Below, in pieces: positions 20,554-30,237 of a stretch of DNA of 64,000 bases. Position 1 is the first letter of the stretch. Each line of letters starts with the position of its first letter. Made by a program: the position numbers and the translations under genes. A model generated the notes under the pieces. The model was not told the origin of the DNA and ran no database searches. It was given only the letters and a program-made list of their open reading frames with translations. Source of the stretch: Zerene cesonia (taxonomy: Eukaryota; Arthropoda; Insecta; Lepidoptera; Pieridae); NCBI RefSeq assembly GCF_012273895.1, contig NC_052119.1, positions 7,015,990-7,079,989 of the forward strand, read 5' to 3'.

Positions 20554-23500
20554 ATAAAGGCGGATTGGTCATTTGTATTTATTTTCGTAGGGTATTTTTG
20601 GTTACAACCATTTTCTTTTATTAACATATATAAAAAAGATTTTCACTTACTCCTCAGTTCTTAATATAGTTACTTACCTATATAAGTTTCAGGTAAAATC
20701 AAATATTTTGTTTTAAATACCGTTCATCTTTTCAGGGTATAAATTTAATGAACAGTTTAATAAGAAACATTTTTCTTTGTTCTATGTTACACTCAATAAA
20801 ACTTTTGCCTAAAATGAGTCAAAGCTGTTTTAAACTGAAGGCATCGTTCAAAAAAACGTGTTCCTCATTTTCATTGTCTCTATAACAACATGCTATAATA
20901 TCCAAATGTATAATTCAAATTTTTTATTTTATGTATTTGTTTAATATATAGGTATATTTATAACGATACTGAGGAGCAATGTATATTTATATACACATAA
21001 ATGAAATAGAATGGGGCGATAAATAATATTTTAATTTAATACGAGGCAAGGGTAAAAAAGTTTTAAAGCAGAACTAGTCTTAAGTTTATCATGTAATAGA
21101 GATTGAGACACACAAATCGTTTGTAGCTAAGTACATGTTTGAGATTTTTCTCTAGGGAAATTATGTTAAAATTTTTATCAGCTAAATACATTTATAAATA
21201 AGTTTATCAACAGTTCACGAAATTGCTCAATTTTAGCTTTTTTATTTTTATTTCACTAACCACGTTTTATTTTGGAAGGGTAATAAAACTTTGTGTGAAC
21301 CTTTTCATGTTATTAATATTAATTGAAATATGCTATTTAAGAAAGACGTAACACCCACTAGTAGAGACGGTGGCTTTATTATGTACAAGGGAAATCTAGG
21401 CAACTCGCCAAGTAGGGTAAAAGCTTTATAATTGTTTATAACAAAAAACTTAACAGCCCTTAAATTGTCAGAACTAGAATAAATTCATGGGAAAATAAAT
21501 AAGAAATAATTAATAAATGGAACCACTGGCGGGCACCAGCTTTCAAATAAAAAATAATAATAAAAAGTATACTCAATAAAATGTTAGAAGGCAACAAACA
21601 CAATAAATACAGTCGAATTTAAAATCGCCTCCGTTTTTTGGGAACGTCTGTTAAAATAGGGTATTTTTGATAATATTTAAAGTGATATTAAAGTAACAAA
21701 GCAAAGCTTTGGGAAGGTATTTAAATAGAAAATTTTATTAAATTAATAATTTTTTTATTGACAAAATTTAATTATATTCGTCCGTTTTATCTATAAACTG
21801 ATATTCGATTATACAAATAAACACAAAAAATCCCACAAGCCCTTCCACCATCCATATCCATACAGACCAGAAATGTATCGAATCAACCATCCCTTTTTAA
21901 TCTCGCTCATATCAATACAATGAAAACAAACTGTTTATTAATCAAAGTAGCTTAAGGTTATGACACGTGCCAGCTTCATAAGTGCAAAAGTCAATACAAG
22001 TAACTGCTCGGCAAATATTAACACTGTTCAAATTGAAACCTCGAGAAGCACAATTTATGTTTGGGTAATAAAATACGGTATAATTTACTTTGCTCTTTCA
22101 TTGACTTTACGTTCGCATATCTTAGCATAATAATGAGTTTTATAGTTCTTGGTAAACCTGCTTGTAGGGCGAATTGGACTGCCATATAACTAATTGGTGT
22201 TGTTGGAATTAATAATTATCTATTGCCCTTAAATTAATTATATTTTTAAAAAAGATCTAGGCAAGTGGAGGCAAATGTAAGATAAATTTTTGTGGAAAAA
22301 CTAAGGAACATTTTACAAATATTATACCAACGTTTAATTAAATACACTTTTTAAAAATGCACACCATATCAAATTATTTTTTGTTAATGCAGTAAAAATA
22401 TGATAAATAAGTCAAAAAATATAATTTTGACTTAAGAAAATTAAGGCCACACACAAATACACGAATAAATTTGAATTTTGACTGTTCTGTTACCTATGTA
22501 TTTACAAATTGATGTAACGTGCGTAAATAAAAAAAAACCCTCAAACTTTATAACTGTATCACAAGATATACTTAGTTTAGTTTACATGGCGTTACAAGAA
22601 GCCAAGAGTATTTATTCATATCACACTTGAATTACCTCCTAAAAATACACACCACTTACCATTTATCACTTCTTTTCTCCACACATATAACAAAACACGT
22701 CAAGTATTGATTGACATGGTGTTCCAATAAGATATTTTGCGAGAGTATAAAGGCTGTGAGACTGCAACTTTCGGTTATTGATAACGCCGGGTGAACTATG
22801 ATTGATAATGTTACTCGGCGGGTTATCGGGGATCTCTATCTGAAGAGGCTTCAAGCGATTTGTGAGGATATTAAAATTTTCCGTGTTATGTGCGAGGTTA
22901 AACTGATAAAGGAAAATATTAGATGGGCTTGGATATTTTCTATAGGGTTGATAAATATTTGTAGACGGATTCTCATTGGTCTATATTATAAAATATGTGA
23001 TAATAGGCAGTTAAAAGTAAGGTTTTGATAAATAATCGTCTTATTTCACACTATAGAATTGATTTAGATCGTTAATTATGCAAATAATAGGCGTGTAAAA
23101 TAACATTTATTTTATTAAATTGCTCTAGTTTCGAACGCAATTTCGGTTCTTATTAGATTCTTGTAAGAATGCCCATCATCTCTTATTCTCCGTCTCCTTA
23201 TTAAATGAGAAAGCATAAAACGCAATAAATATTAGCAATAAATGTCCAACAGTTTAGCTAGTAACAGCGAATTTACTACAAGCGCATATATTGCAGCGCA
23301 AAACGAATAAAGGGAAACACGTATCTCCGACTAACAGTGAAGGTGTCAATAGTCGTCGATTGAACGAAGTACTATCGACATCGTCTCTGACACTCGAAAC
23401 GACTCTGAGATGAAACTAAGTGTCGTCCCACGCTCACTTGCAAATGTTTGACGCCCACTTGTACTTATAGTAACGTAGTATTTACTGTTACTACTGTTCG

Positions 23501-24475
23501 TATGAATATCGAGATTCTAAGATTGCAGTAGAATTGTGTATTTTGTAGGCTGACGCTTTGTGTAATGGAGACGTTGTTCCAATAGTATGGGTAAACAGTT
23601 TCAGGGAGCGACATACAATGTCTATTTTGTATTCATCAGGGGAATAGTGTGCAATAATAATCATTGAGTTATGTTCTTAACAATATTTCCGTAATTCGTA
23701 CATTTTATTTTGATGTTGTAAAATTTTGATCTGGAATTTTCTGATCTTCTATTCTATTTTATATTAAATACCTACGTGAACTTCTAAATACGTACCTCTT
23801 TTTACGAATAAGTACAGCCAGAGAAGTATGAAATTTCATACACTTATATTATTATAAGACATAAAACATATCCATAAATAACCCATTACAGTGTGTTAAA
23901 CACACACACACAAATATACCCTTTAATGTATATGGTGGAGTATCGAACACCATTAGTCTAATAAACTTATTGCTTTATGGTAAACACTCCAAAATAATTC
24001 AAATATAAAGAAAATGAATAAATTATCGTGGAGTGTTTCGTTGATGTAACAATTAAACTAAAATAATGTCACCATTTGTGAATATATTTCCCTCCAAAAC
24101 AGTATAAAGGTACGGCCCTAAAATTCTAATATTTAAAACATGATAAGCATATTATAACGTTAAGAATAAACTTTTATGGCCTACATTCATTGCAATAAAC
24201 AAGACCAAACTTTCATAATATTCACAACTCAAAATAAGTCGCTATGTAATATTTAATCTCACAAATAGACAACAAACAGTAAACTGAATTATACAACCAT
24301 TAATTCAGCTTATCCCACAATAAATCAGCCAAATTAGTCATTAAGATAACCGTTTTGAACAAGACACGCTGTTACAACATTATTATAAACTACTTCCGAT
24401 TGTGCCAGAATTAGCATTGCTTTATCTCCAACTCTCACTATATTTAGGCATTCTCTTTAAGGGCGACGTACTGCG
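20554..24475. other. Long AT-rich non-coding stretch
   Basis: About 3.9 kb without a recognised gene or dispersed repeat. A GC-richer patch at about 23240-23460 (CGTCGATTGAACGAAG, CACTCGAAACGACTCTGAGA) matches nothing else here. A short CA run is at about 23898-23911. Confidence 0.4.
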
Positions 24476-24552
24476 TATGTGTTAATAATAAGGCTACTAG
24501 GCATTTTCATGTACGCAATAATGAAGGTAATATATGGTCACCAATCCAGTAC
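24476..24552 (+). repeat. 77-bp direct repeat, left of the gap
   Basis: TATGTGTTAATAATAAGG through CACCAATCCAGTAC is repeated without change at 25553-25629, and both copies touch the N run exactly. This is the signature of two contigs that overlap but were not merged. Confidence 0.95.
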
Positions 24553-25552
24553 NNNNNNNNNNNNNNNNNNNNNNNNNNNNNNNNNNNNNNNNNNNNNNNN
24601 NNNNNNNNNNNNNNNNNNNNNNNNNNNNNNNNNNNNNNNNNNNNNNNNNNNNNNNNNNNNNNNNNNNNNNNNNNNNNNNNNNNNNNNNNNNNNNNNNNNN
24701 NNNNNNNNNNNNNNNNNNNNNNNNNNNNNNNNNNNNNNNNNNNNNNNNNNNNNNNNNNNNNNNNNNNNNNNNNNNNNNNNNNNNNNNNNNNNNNNNNNNN
24801 NNNNNNNNNNNNNNNNNNNNNNNNNNNNNNNNNNNNNNNNNNNNNNNNNNNNNNNNNNNNNNNNNNNNNNNNNNNNNNNNNNNNNNNNNNNNNNNNNNNN
24901 NNNNNNNNNNNNNNNNNNNNNNNNNNNNNNNNNNNNNNNNNNNNNNNNNNNNNNNNNNNNNNNNNNNNNNNNNNNNNNNNNNNNNNNNNNNNNNNNNNNN
25001 NNNNNNNNNNNNNNNNNNNNNNNNNNNNNNNNNNNNNNNNNNNNNNNNNNNNNNNNNNNNNNNNNNNNNNNNNNNNNNNNNNNNNNNNNNNNNNNNNNNN
25101 NNNNNNNNNNNNNNNNNNNNNNNNNNNNNNNNNNNNNNNNNNNNNNNNNNNNNNNNNNNNNNNNNNNNNNNNNNNNNNNNNNNNNNNNNNNNNNNNNNNN
25201 NNNNNNNNNNNNNNNNNNNNNNNNNNNNNNNNNNNNNNNNNNNNNNNNNNNNNNNNNNNNNNNNNNNNNNNNNNNNNNNNNNNNNNNNNNNNNNNNNNNN
25301 NNNNNNNNNNNNNNNNNNNNNNNNNNNNNNNNNNNNNNNNNNNNNNNNNNNNNNNNNNNNNNNNNNNNNNNNNNNNNNNNNNNNNNNNNNNNNNNNNNNN
25401 NNNNNNNNNNNNNNNNNNNNNNNNNNNNNNNNNNNNNNNNNNNNNNNNNNNNNNNNNNNNNNNNNNNNNNNNNNNNNNNNNNNNNNNNNNNNNNNNNNNN
25501 NNNNNNNNNNNNNNNNNNNNNNNNNNNNNNNNNNNNNNNNNNNNNNNNNNNN
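24553..25552. other. Assembly gap of exactly 1000 N
   Basis: A round-number gap. Because the flanks are identical 77-mers, its true length may be nil or negative. Open frames reported across it contain only unknown residues. Confidence 0.99.
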
Positions 25553-25629
25553 TATGTGTTAATAATAAGGCTACTAGGCATTTTCATGTACGCAATAATG
25601 AAGGTAATATATGGTCACCAATCCAGTAC
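25553..25629 (+). repeat. 77-bp direct repeat, right of the gap
   Basis: Identical to 24476-24552. Confidence 0.95.
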
Positions 25630-25722
25630 AAGAAAGGCTAAGTGCATGTTCTAACCAGAATCTAATTCAAATTCAAAATCTAGGAAGCTATATATTCTAA
25701 TTTTAAATAGTACTAGCTGTGA

Positions 25723-26023
25723 CCCGCGGTTGAAACCGCGTAAGTCCGTATACCGTAGGAATTTCGGTATAAAAAGTGCCTATGTGTTATTTCAGTTGTC
25801 CAGCTATCTACGAAGCAAAATAGTATTATTATTCACCAATAGATGTCAGAAAAAAAAACACGAATAAAACACGAATATGACATTTTCTAAAAAAAATTTC
25901 TAGCTAGATCGATCTATTGCCCCCCAAACCCCCTATATACTAAATTTCATGAAAATCGTTGGAGCTGATTCCGAGATTCCAATTATATATATATACAAGA
26001 ATTGCTCGTTTAAAGGTATAAGA
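25723..26023 (-). mobile_element. Chimeric Helitron-like element
   Basis: On the minus strand it begins TCTTATACCTTTAAACGAGC at 26023, preceded by A, and ends CTAG at 25723, followed by T. Its 3' third (CAGTTGTCCAGCTATCTACG, GTATAAAAAGTGCC, then the ACGCGGTTTCAACCGCG hairpin) is clearly Lep1-like. Its 5' two thirds (AACGAGCAATTCTTG, a TA run, GGGGGTTTGGGGGGCA, GATCGATCTAGC) belong to a different lepidopteran Helitron family not otherwise present here. Confidence 0.7.
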
Positions 26024-26718
26024 TTTGTGAAAGGCGTAATGTAAATTCTAATTAGATTTTTCACATACATCTGTGGGAGTTATTACTATTTTGGTAATTA
26101 GATTTTCTTATTAAAGTCCGTTTTCATTCCCAATAAAATACACATAGTTTAAATATGCATGTATATGCAAGCATACGTTGTAAGATTTAAAAGACTAATT
26201 CCTGCTCCTCGTATCCGCCAACCTCATTTATAGTTCATTATTCTTTCATCACAATCGTGTCTGATAAGGCTTATCTAATGTTAGTACGCCGTTTATACTT
26301 TATCGTCAACAGAACACTACTTTATACGGTTCTGTGGCTATGTAAAATTTTATAGCATCATTTTGTAAGGGGTCATTTGGTGTAATCGTGAAATCTAAAG
26401 ACCCGATATAGTTATGATAAAACTCGCGTGTAGATATTTTTAATAGGGCTTTTAGTGAAGTATGGAATGTTAATTATCTCTTCGTCTATATTAGGTAGAT
26501 ATGAACAGAGAGCGTTTATGTTTATGAGATATGAATGTAGACAAGCAGAAGTAAAATTGCTAATCTGTGCATAAAGGTACAAAGGCAATTGAAAGTACAT
26601 CTCTTGAGGAATTCGTGGCTAACTGATAAAGTTTTGAGGCATTTACAATGGTAGTTTATAAGGTTTTTTTTTATATACGCTTTTTTTGTATAAAATCTTA
26701 TTTAGTTTCCTTTTGTTT
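26024..26718. other. No recognisable feature
   Basis: Nothing seen. Confidence 0.4.
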
Positions 26719-26726
26719 CTTTTCTC

Positions 26727-26991
26727 CAGTGGCGGATTTACAAATTTTCAGCCGCCCTTGCCTCAATAATTGTCATTTCATACATTATTTTTACAATGCA
26801 AGTGGAAGTTTGCTACTCCCGAAATGTGCAATGTGTTGCAGACTGATGCCTCAGTTGATGCTGAAGACCGTCATTGAAAAATCTTTTTGATTTCTATGAG
26901 GAAAAAAAAAAATCGTTCCCCAAATTTGCCGCTCCCAAAATCTGCCGCCCTAGGCTGGAGCCTACTCAGCCTGCTGGTAAATCCGCCACTG
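26727..26991. mobile_element. hAT-type MITE with 8-bp target duplication
   Basis: CAGTGGCGGATTTAC at 26727-26741 is exactly inverted at 26977-26991. CTTTTCTC occurs immediately outside both ends (26719-26726 and 26992-26999). A CAGTGG start and an 8-bp duplication are hallmarks of the hAT superfamily. At 265 bp it encodes no transposase. Short plus-strand open frames through it are accidental. Confidence 0.9.
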
Positions 26992-26999
26992 CTTTTCTC

Positions 27000-27313
27000 T
27001 CCATCTTTTTTTTTAATTTTTGTCACTTTCCAACTTTATGCTGGTTCCGTGCTAACTAAGCAAAATACAAATAAAACAACTTATTCGATTTGCGGCAGGT
27101 CAACACAACACCGTTTTGTAAGTTCTGCTTGAATAAGTAACAAGCACCCATCTAAGATATTTTGCATCGTTTTTGTTTTGTTGTGCGCGTAAAAACGGTA
27201 TGTCTCGAGACAATATTGTTTATTATGTAATATGTTATTTAAGAATCGGATATAGTTTAGTATAATTCGCTTGGCTTGTACTCGTATTTAGAATACTTCA
27301 TAAGTTTCGATAT
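27000..27313. other. No recognisable feature
   Basis: Nothing seen. Confidence 0.4.
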
Positions 27314-27650
27314 ATTTTTTTTTTTTTTTTTTTTATGTCATAGCGGGCAGCTGAGCTGGTGGTTCGCCTGATGTTAAGCGATCACCACCGCCCATAAACA
27401 TTCACAAAGGTAGTACCTCTGTGAATGCGCTGCCCGCTTTTATGGGGTAAGGGAAAAAGGGAAGGACTAACGACTGGAAAGTAGGAATGGACTAGGACGG
27501 GTGAGGAAAAGGAAACGGGCCTCCGGCTCCCCCACTCACCGTACGAAACACAGTGGCATGCCACTATTTCACGCCGGTTTTCTGTGGGGGTGTGGTACTT
27601 CCCCGGTGCGAGCTGGCCCAATTCGTGCCGAAGCGTGCTCGACTCCCACA
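27314..27650 (-). mobile_element. GCTATGACATAAAA-family retroelement, full copy
   Basis: The inverted poly(A) tail is a run of about 20 T at 27315-27334. The head TGTGGGAGTCGAGCACGCTT (minus strand) ends at 27650. It differs from 20218-20553 at only a few positions. The 108-codon minus-strand open frame starts outside the element and reads through it, so it is not a gene. Confidence 0.8.
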
Positions 27651-27711
27651 ATATTTGAATGAAATAACGCCAAAGGACCTTTTTGATGTCAGATAATGTC
27701 TTATTCAATAA

Positions 27712-27926
27712 CTAGCGACGCGCCGCGGCTCCGCACGGGTATAATTATGCAAGTGATATACATACATGTATAGTATATAACCTTCTTCTCAGAGTGATTC
27801 TCTATCTACAAAAAACCACATCAATGTTTGTTGCGTCATTTTAAAGATATTAACAGATATACAGGCGGCAGAAAGCGACTTTGTTTTCGACTTTGTTTGT
27901 GTTGTATCATAGTATCACTACAGTGA
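27712..27926 (-). mobile_element. Helitron-like element, family B
   Basis: On the minus strand it begins TCACTGTAGTGATACTATGA at 27926, preceded by A, and ends CTAG at 27712, followed by T. AAGTCGCTTTCTGCCGCC lies near the 5' end. CGTGCGGAGCCGCGGCGCG (minus strand) forms the 3' hairpin region. It begins about 60 bases from the end of the retroelement at 27314-27650. Confidence 0.65.
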
Positions 27927-28260
27927 TACAGCGTATATAATTGTGTAATCTTATTCAGAAAATTACAGAATGAATCAACCAACAAGGAAACAATTCGTTA
28001 TATAAAAGGAATGCAAAAACGGAAAGGCTTGGATACTATCGTAAAGATATAAAGGAACAAGTTATATCAAACGCGTACATCACAATCTTGAGTAATACAA
28101 CCGCAAAAATCATAAAACATGTCCTAAACCCATTAAGGTGTCAAGTTTCACGCTGAGTCATTTGGTTTAAATCCAATAAAATAGATTAACCGTCACGCTC
28201 CCGATTAGTAATTCTAGCAATTGGCTGTGCCGTCACGAATACCTTGTGCGTTATTTTGTA

Positions 28261-28448
28261 CTACCCTTTGCCCGCGGTTTCGTACGTGTTAAATTCGGAA
28301 TTAAACACCTTTTCCCCACTTTTCTCCTATGCATTGAAACCATCCACTTGAATCACTCCATCTATTAAAAAAAGCCATAAAAATCTGTTGCGGAATTTTA
28401 ATGATCTGAGCTTACAAATTCAGATGGTGGAATGCGACTTTGTAGTGA
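28261..28448 (-). mobile_element. Helitron-like element, family B, 3' end mutated
   Basis: Same modules as 27712-27926 (AAAGTCGCATTCC near the 5' end, AATAGATGGAGTGATTCAAG in the middle). The terminal tetranucleotide reads GTAG instead of CTAG on the minus strand, at 28261-28264. Still bounded by A and T. Confidence 0.6.
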
Positions 28449-28480
28449 TAATGTATTATTTAAACAGTACTTATTTATAA

Positions 28481-28680
28481 CTAGCTGCACCCCGCGGATT
28501 CACCCGCGTAAGTGCTTATCCCGTACGAATATCGGGATAAAAAGTTACCTACATGTTATTCCAGTTGTCCAGCTATCTACGTACCAAATTTCAATGCAAT
28601 CAGTTCAGTAGTTTTTGCGTGAAAGAGCAACAAAGTCACACACATCCTTACAAACTTTCGTATTTATAATATTAGTAGGA
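28481..28680 (-). mobile_element. Lep1-like Helitron, intact ends
   Basis: On the minus strand it begins TCCTACTAATATTATAAATA at 28680, preceded by A, and ends GCAGCTAG at 28481, followed by T. The 3' hairpin is CGCGG / CCGCG. Body motifs GCTCTTTCACGCAAAAACTA and GATAGCTGGACAACTGGAA are shared with the other Lep1-like copies. At about 200 bp it is non-autonomous. Helitrons replicate by a rolling-circle Rep/helicase supplied elsewhere. Confidence 0.85.
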
Positions 28681-28703
28681 TAGTAGGATAGTAGGAAGTA
28701 GGA
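28673..28703. repeat. Tandem TAGTAGGA octamers at a Helitron 5' end
   Basis: The terminal octamer of the Helitron (28673-28680) is followed by two further perfect TAGTAGGA copies (28681-28696) and a partial AGTAGGA. Confidence 0.85.
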
Positions 28704-29322
28704 TTTGTTTGTGCTTCATTTTAAGCAAGAATGTATCGTACATTTATAAATTAAATACATTTTAACGGAATTAAACGCGATTTTTGATCAAGTATACTAT
28801 TTATCCGACGTTTCGACCACTCATTCTTGGTATAATAATAGTAACTAGTATCAGTACAGAATATTAAACTTTGTGTGTTTTTCTCAAAATGAAGGTAAAA
28901 GTGGAACACCTCATTAAAATACTTTTTATCTAATAATACTTATCTCGAACGAAAGAAGCCCATTTGTAATAAATGTCAAAATACAAGACCATTAAAATTT
29001 TTCTAGAAAATTATTATTTTTCTTTTTCCGTCTCGGCATTAATCAAAGTATTCACTATTGTGTTAAATGCAAATTATTTCACACGCTATAACAATAAATT
29101 ATGATGGTTTTTAACGTTATCTATGATTGCGGAATACAGCTGTGTTTTTTACGAGATAGGTTTCGAGGCGGCGACCGCAAGAATGTGTGTATCAGCCATT
29201 TAGTCACACTTCTTACTAATTCAATAACCGCCACAGGTTGTTCCACTTTGAACTGTTGCTTTTATATTCCGAAGTACGTTTGTTGTGGGCGTAGATGGAG
29301 CAAGAAAACCACTTATTCCATA
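28704..29322. other. No recognisable feature
   Basis: AT-rich; nothing seen. A 132-codon frame from 29101 runs into the next repeat and shows no family resemblance. Confidence 0.4.
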
Positions 29323-29529
29323 TTAGTTTTCCGCTCGCGGCTTCGGCCGCAGGTATGGGAAAAGATCAGAGAAGAGTCAGTGCCGGGGTTTTACCCGTAT
29401 CCCCCCCGTTACTGTCGGATTTATCGGATTAAAAACTATCCTATGGTCTTTCTCGGATATCAAACTATATCTGTGCCAAATTTCATCCAAATCAGTTGAG
29501 TCATTTTGAGATACTTATATATTTAGAGA
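29323..29529 (-). mobile_element. Helitron-like element, family F
   Basis: On the minus strand it begins TCTCTAAATATATAAGTATC at 29529, preceded by A. It passes ACTGATTTGGATGAAATTTG and AGAAAGACCATAGGATAGTT, then a GC-rich hairpin (GCGGCCGAAGCCGCGAGCGG), and ends CTAA where CTAG is expected. It shares the middle with 5773-5956. Confidence 0.55.
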
Positions 29530-30043
29530 TACTTGTATAAGCAATAGTGGAGATTATAATTATAAGGGCATATAAAGTGTCTTCATTTTCCATAAAATAA
29601 GATTAGATTATAAAATTGTCACGCAGAATTTAGAACCATAATTAATACATAATGCATAACCATGAATGTTAAATTCCTCCCTAGTCAATTACGTAATTAT
29701 TGTTTATTGTAAAAACAGAGCCAAGCGGAACAAACCACTTGCGGTGGGAACGGTCTTGTTCGCGTCAGTGGCTTTGTATTTACCTAAGCCTTTTTTACAA
29801 TGTCATGCGGCGCTAATTTATCTCGTTTCCATATTGAAGTTCTGCGAAGCGACTTTTTGTTTGTACAAGACGATTGAGAGAGCGTGCTCAGATTTAAATC
29901 GATTAGCCTCCGATTCCATTAAGAAATCGAAACATATATTTTCTCTCAAGTACTTAATTTCAGATAGAATTGTATTTTTGGGCTGTAATTTCGGAATTAT
30001 ATTTTAAGAAATACTTCTAATAAATCTTCTAATGTCCTACTTT
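29530..30043. other. No recognisable feature
   Basis: A 113-codon open frame (29666-30007) has mixed composition but no motif or family I recognise, and no splice or promoter context that would support it. Confidence 0.35.
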
Positions 30044-30237
30044 TCCTACTAATATTATAAATGTGAAAGTTTGTAAGGATGTGTTTGTTGCTCTTTCACG
30101 CAAAAACTACTGAACCGATTGCAATGCAATTTTGTACGAAGACAGCTGGACAACTGTAATAACATACAGGCAACTTTTTATTCCGATATTCCTACGGGAT
30201 GCGGACTTACGCGGGTGAAACCGCGGGGCGCAGCTAG
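30044..30237 (+). mobile_element. Lep1-like Helitron, intact ends
   Basis: It starts TCCTACTAATATTATAAATG and ends with the CGCGGGTGAAACCGCG hairpin followed by GGGCGCAGCTAG and T. The base before the start is T rather than A, and an imperfect second TCCTACT lies just upstream at about 30034-30040. Confidence 0.85.

Noticed and set aside
24479..25654. Open frames of 342-391 codons across the gap
   Set aside because: They consist of unknown residues translated from N and have only a few real codons at each end.
27382..27708. 108-codon minus-strand frame
   Set aside because: It begins in flanking DNA and reads through the retroelement at 27314-27650; the near-identical element at 20218 yields similar residues, showing a repeat shadow.
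29101..29499. 132-codon frame
   Set aside because: Its second half is the antisense of the family F Helitron-like repeat at 29323-29529.
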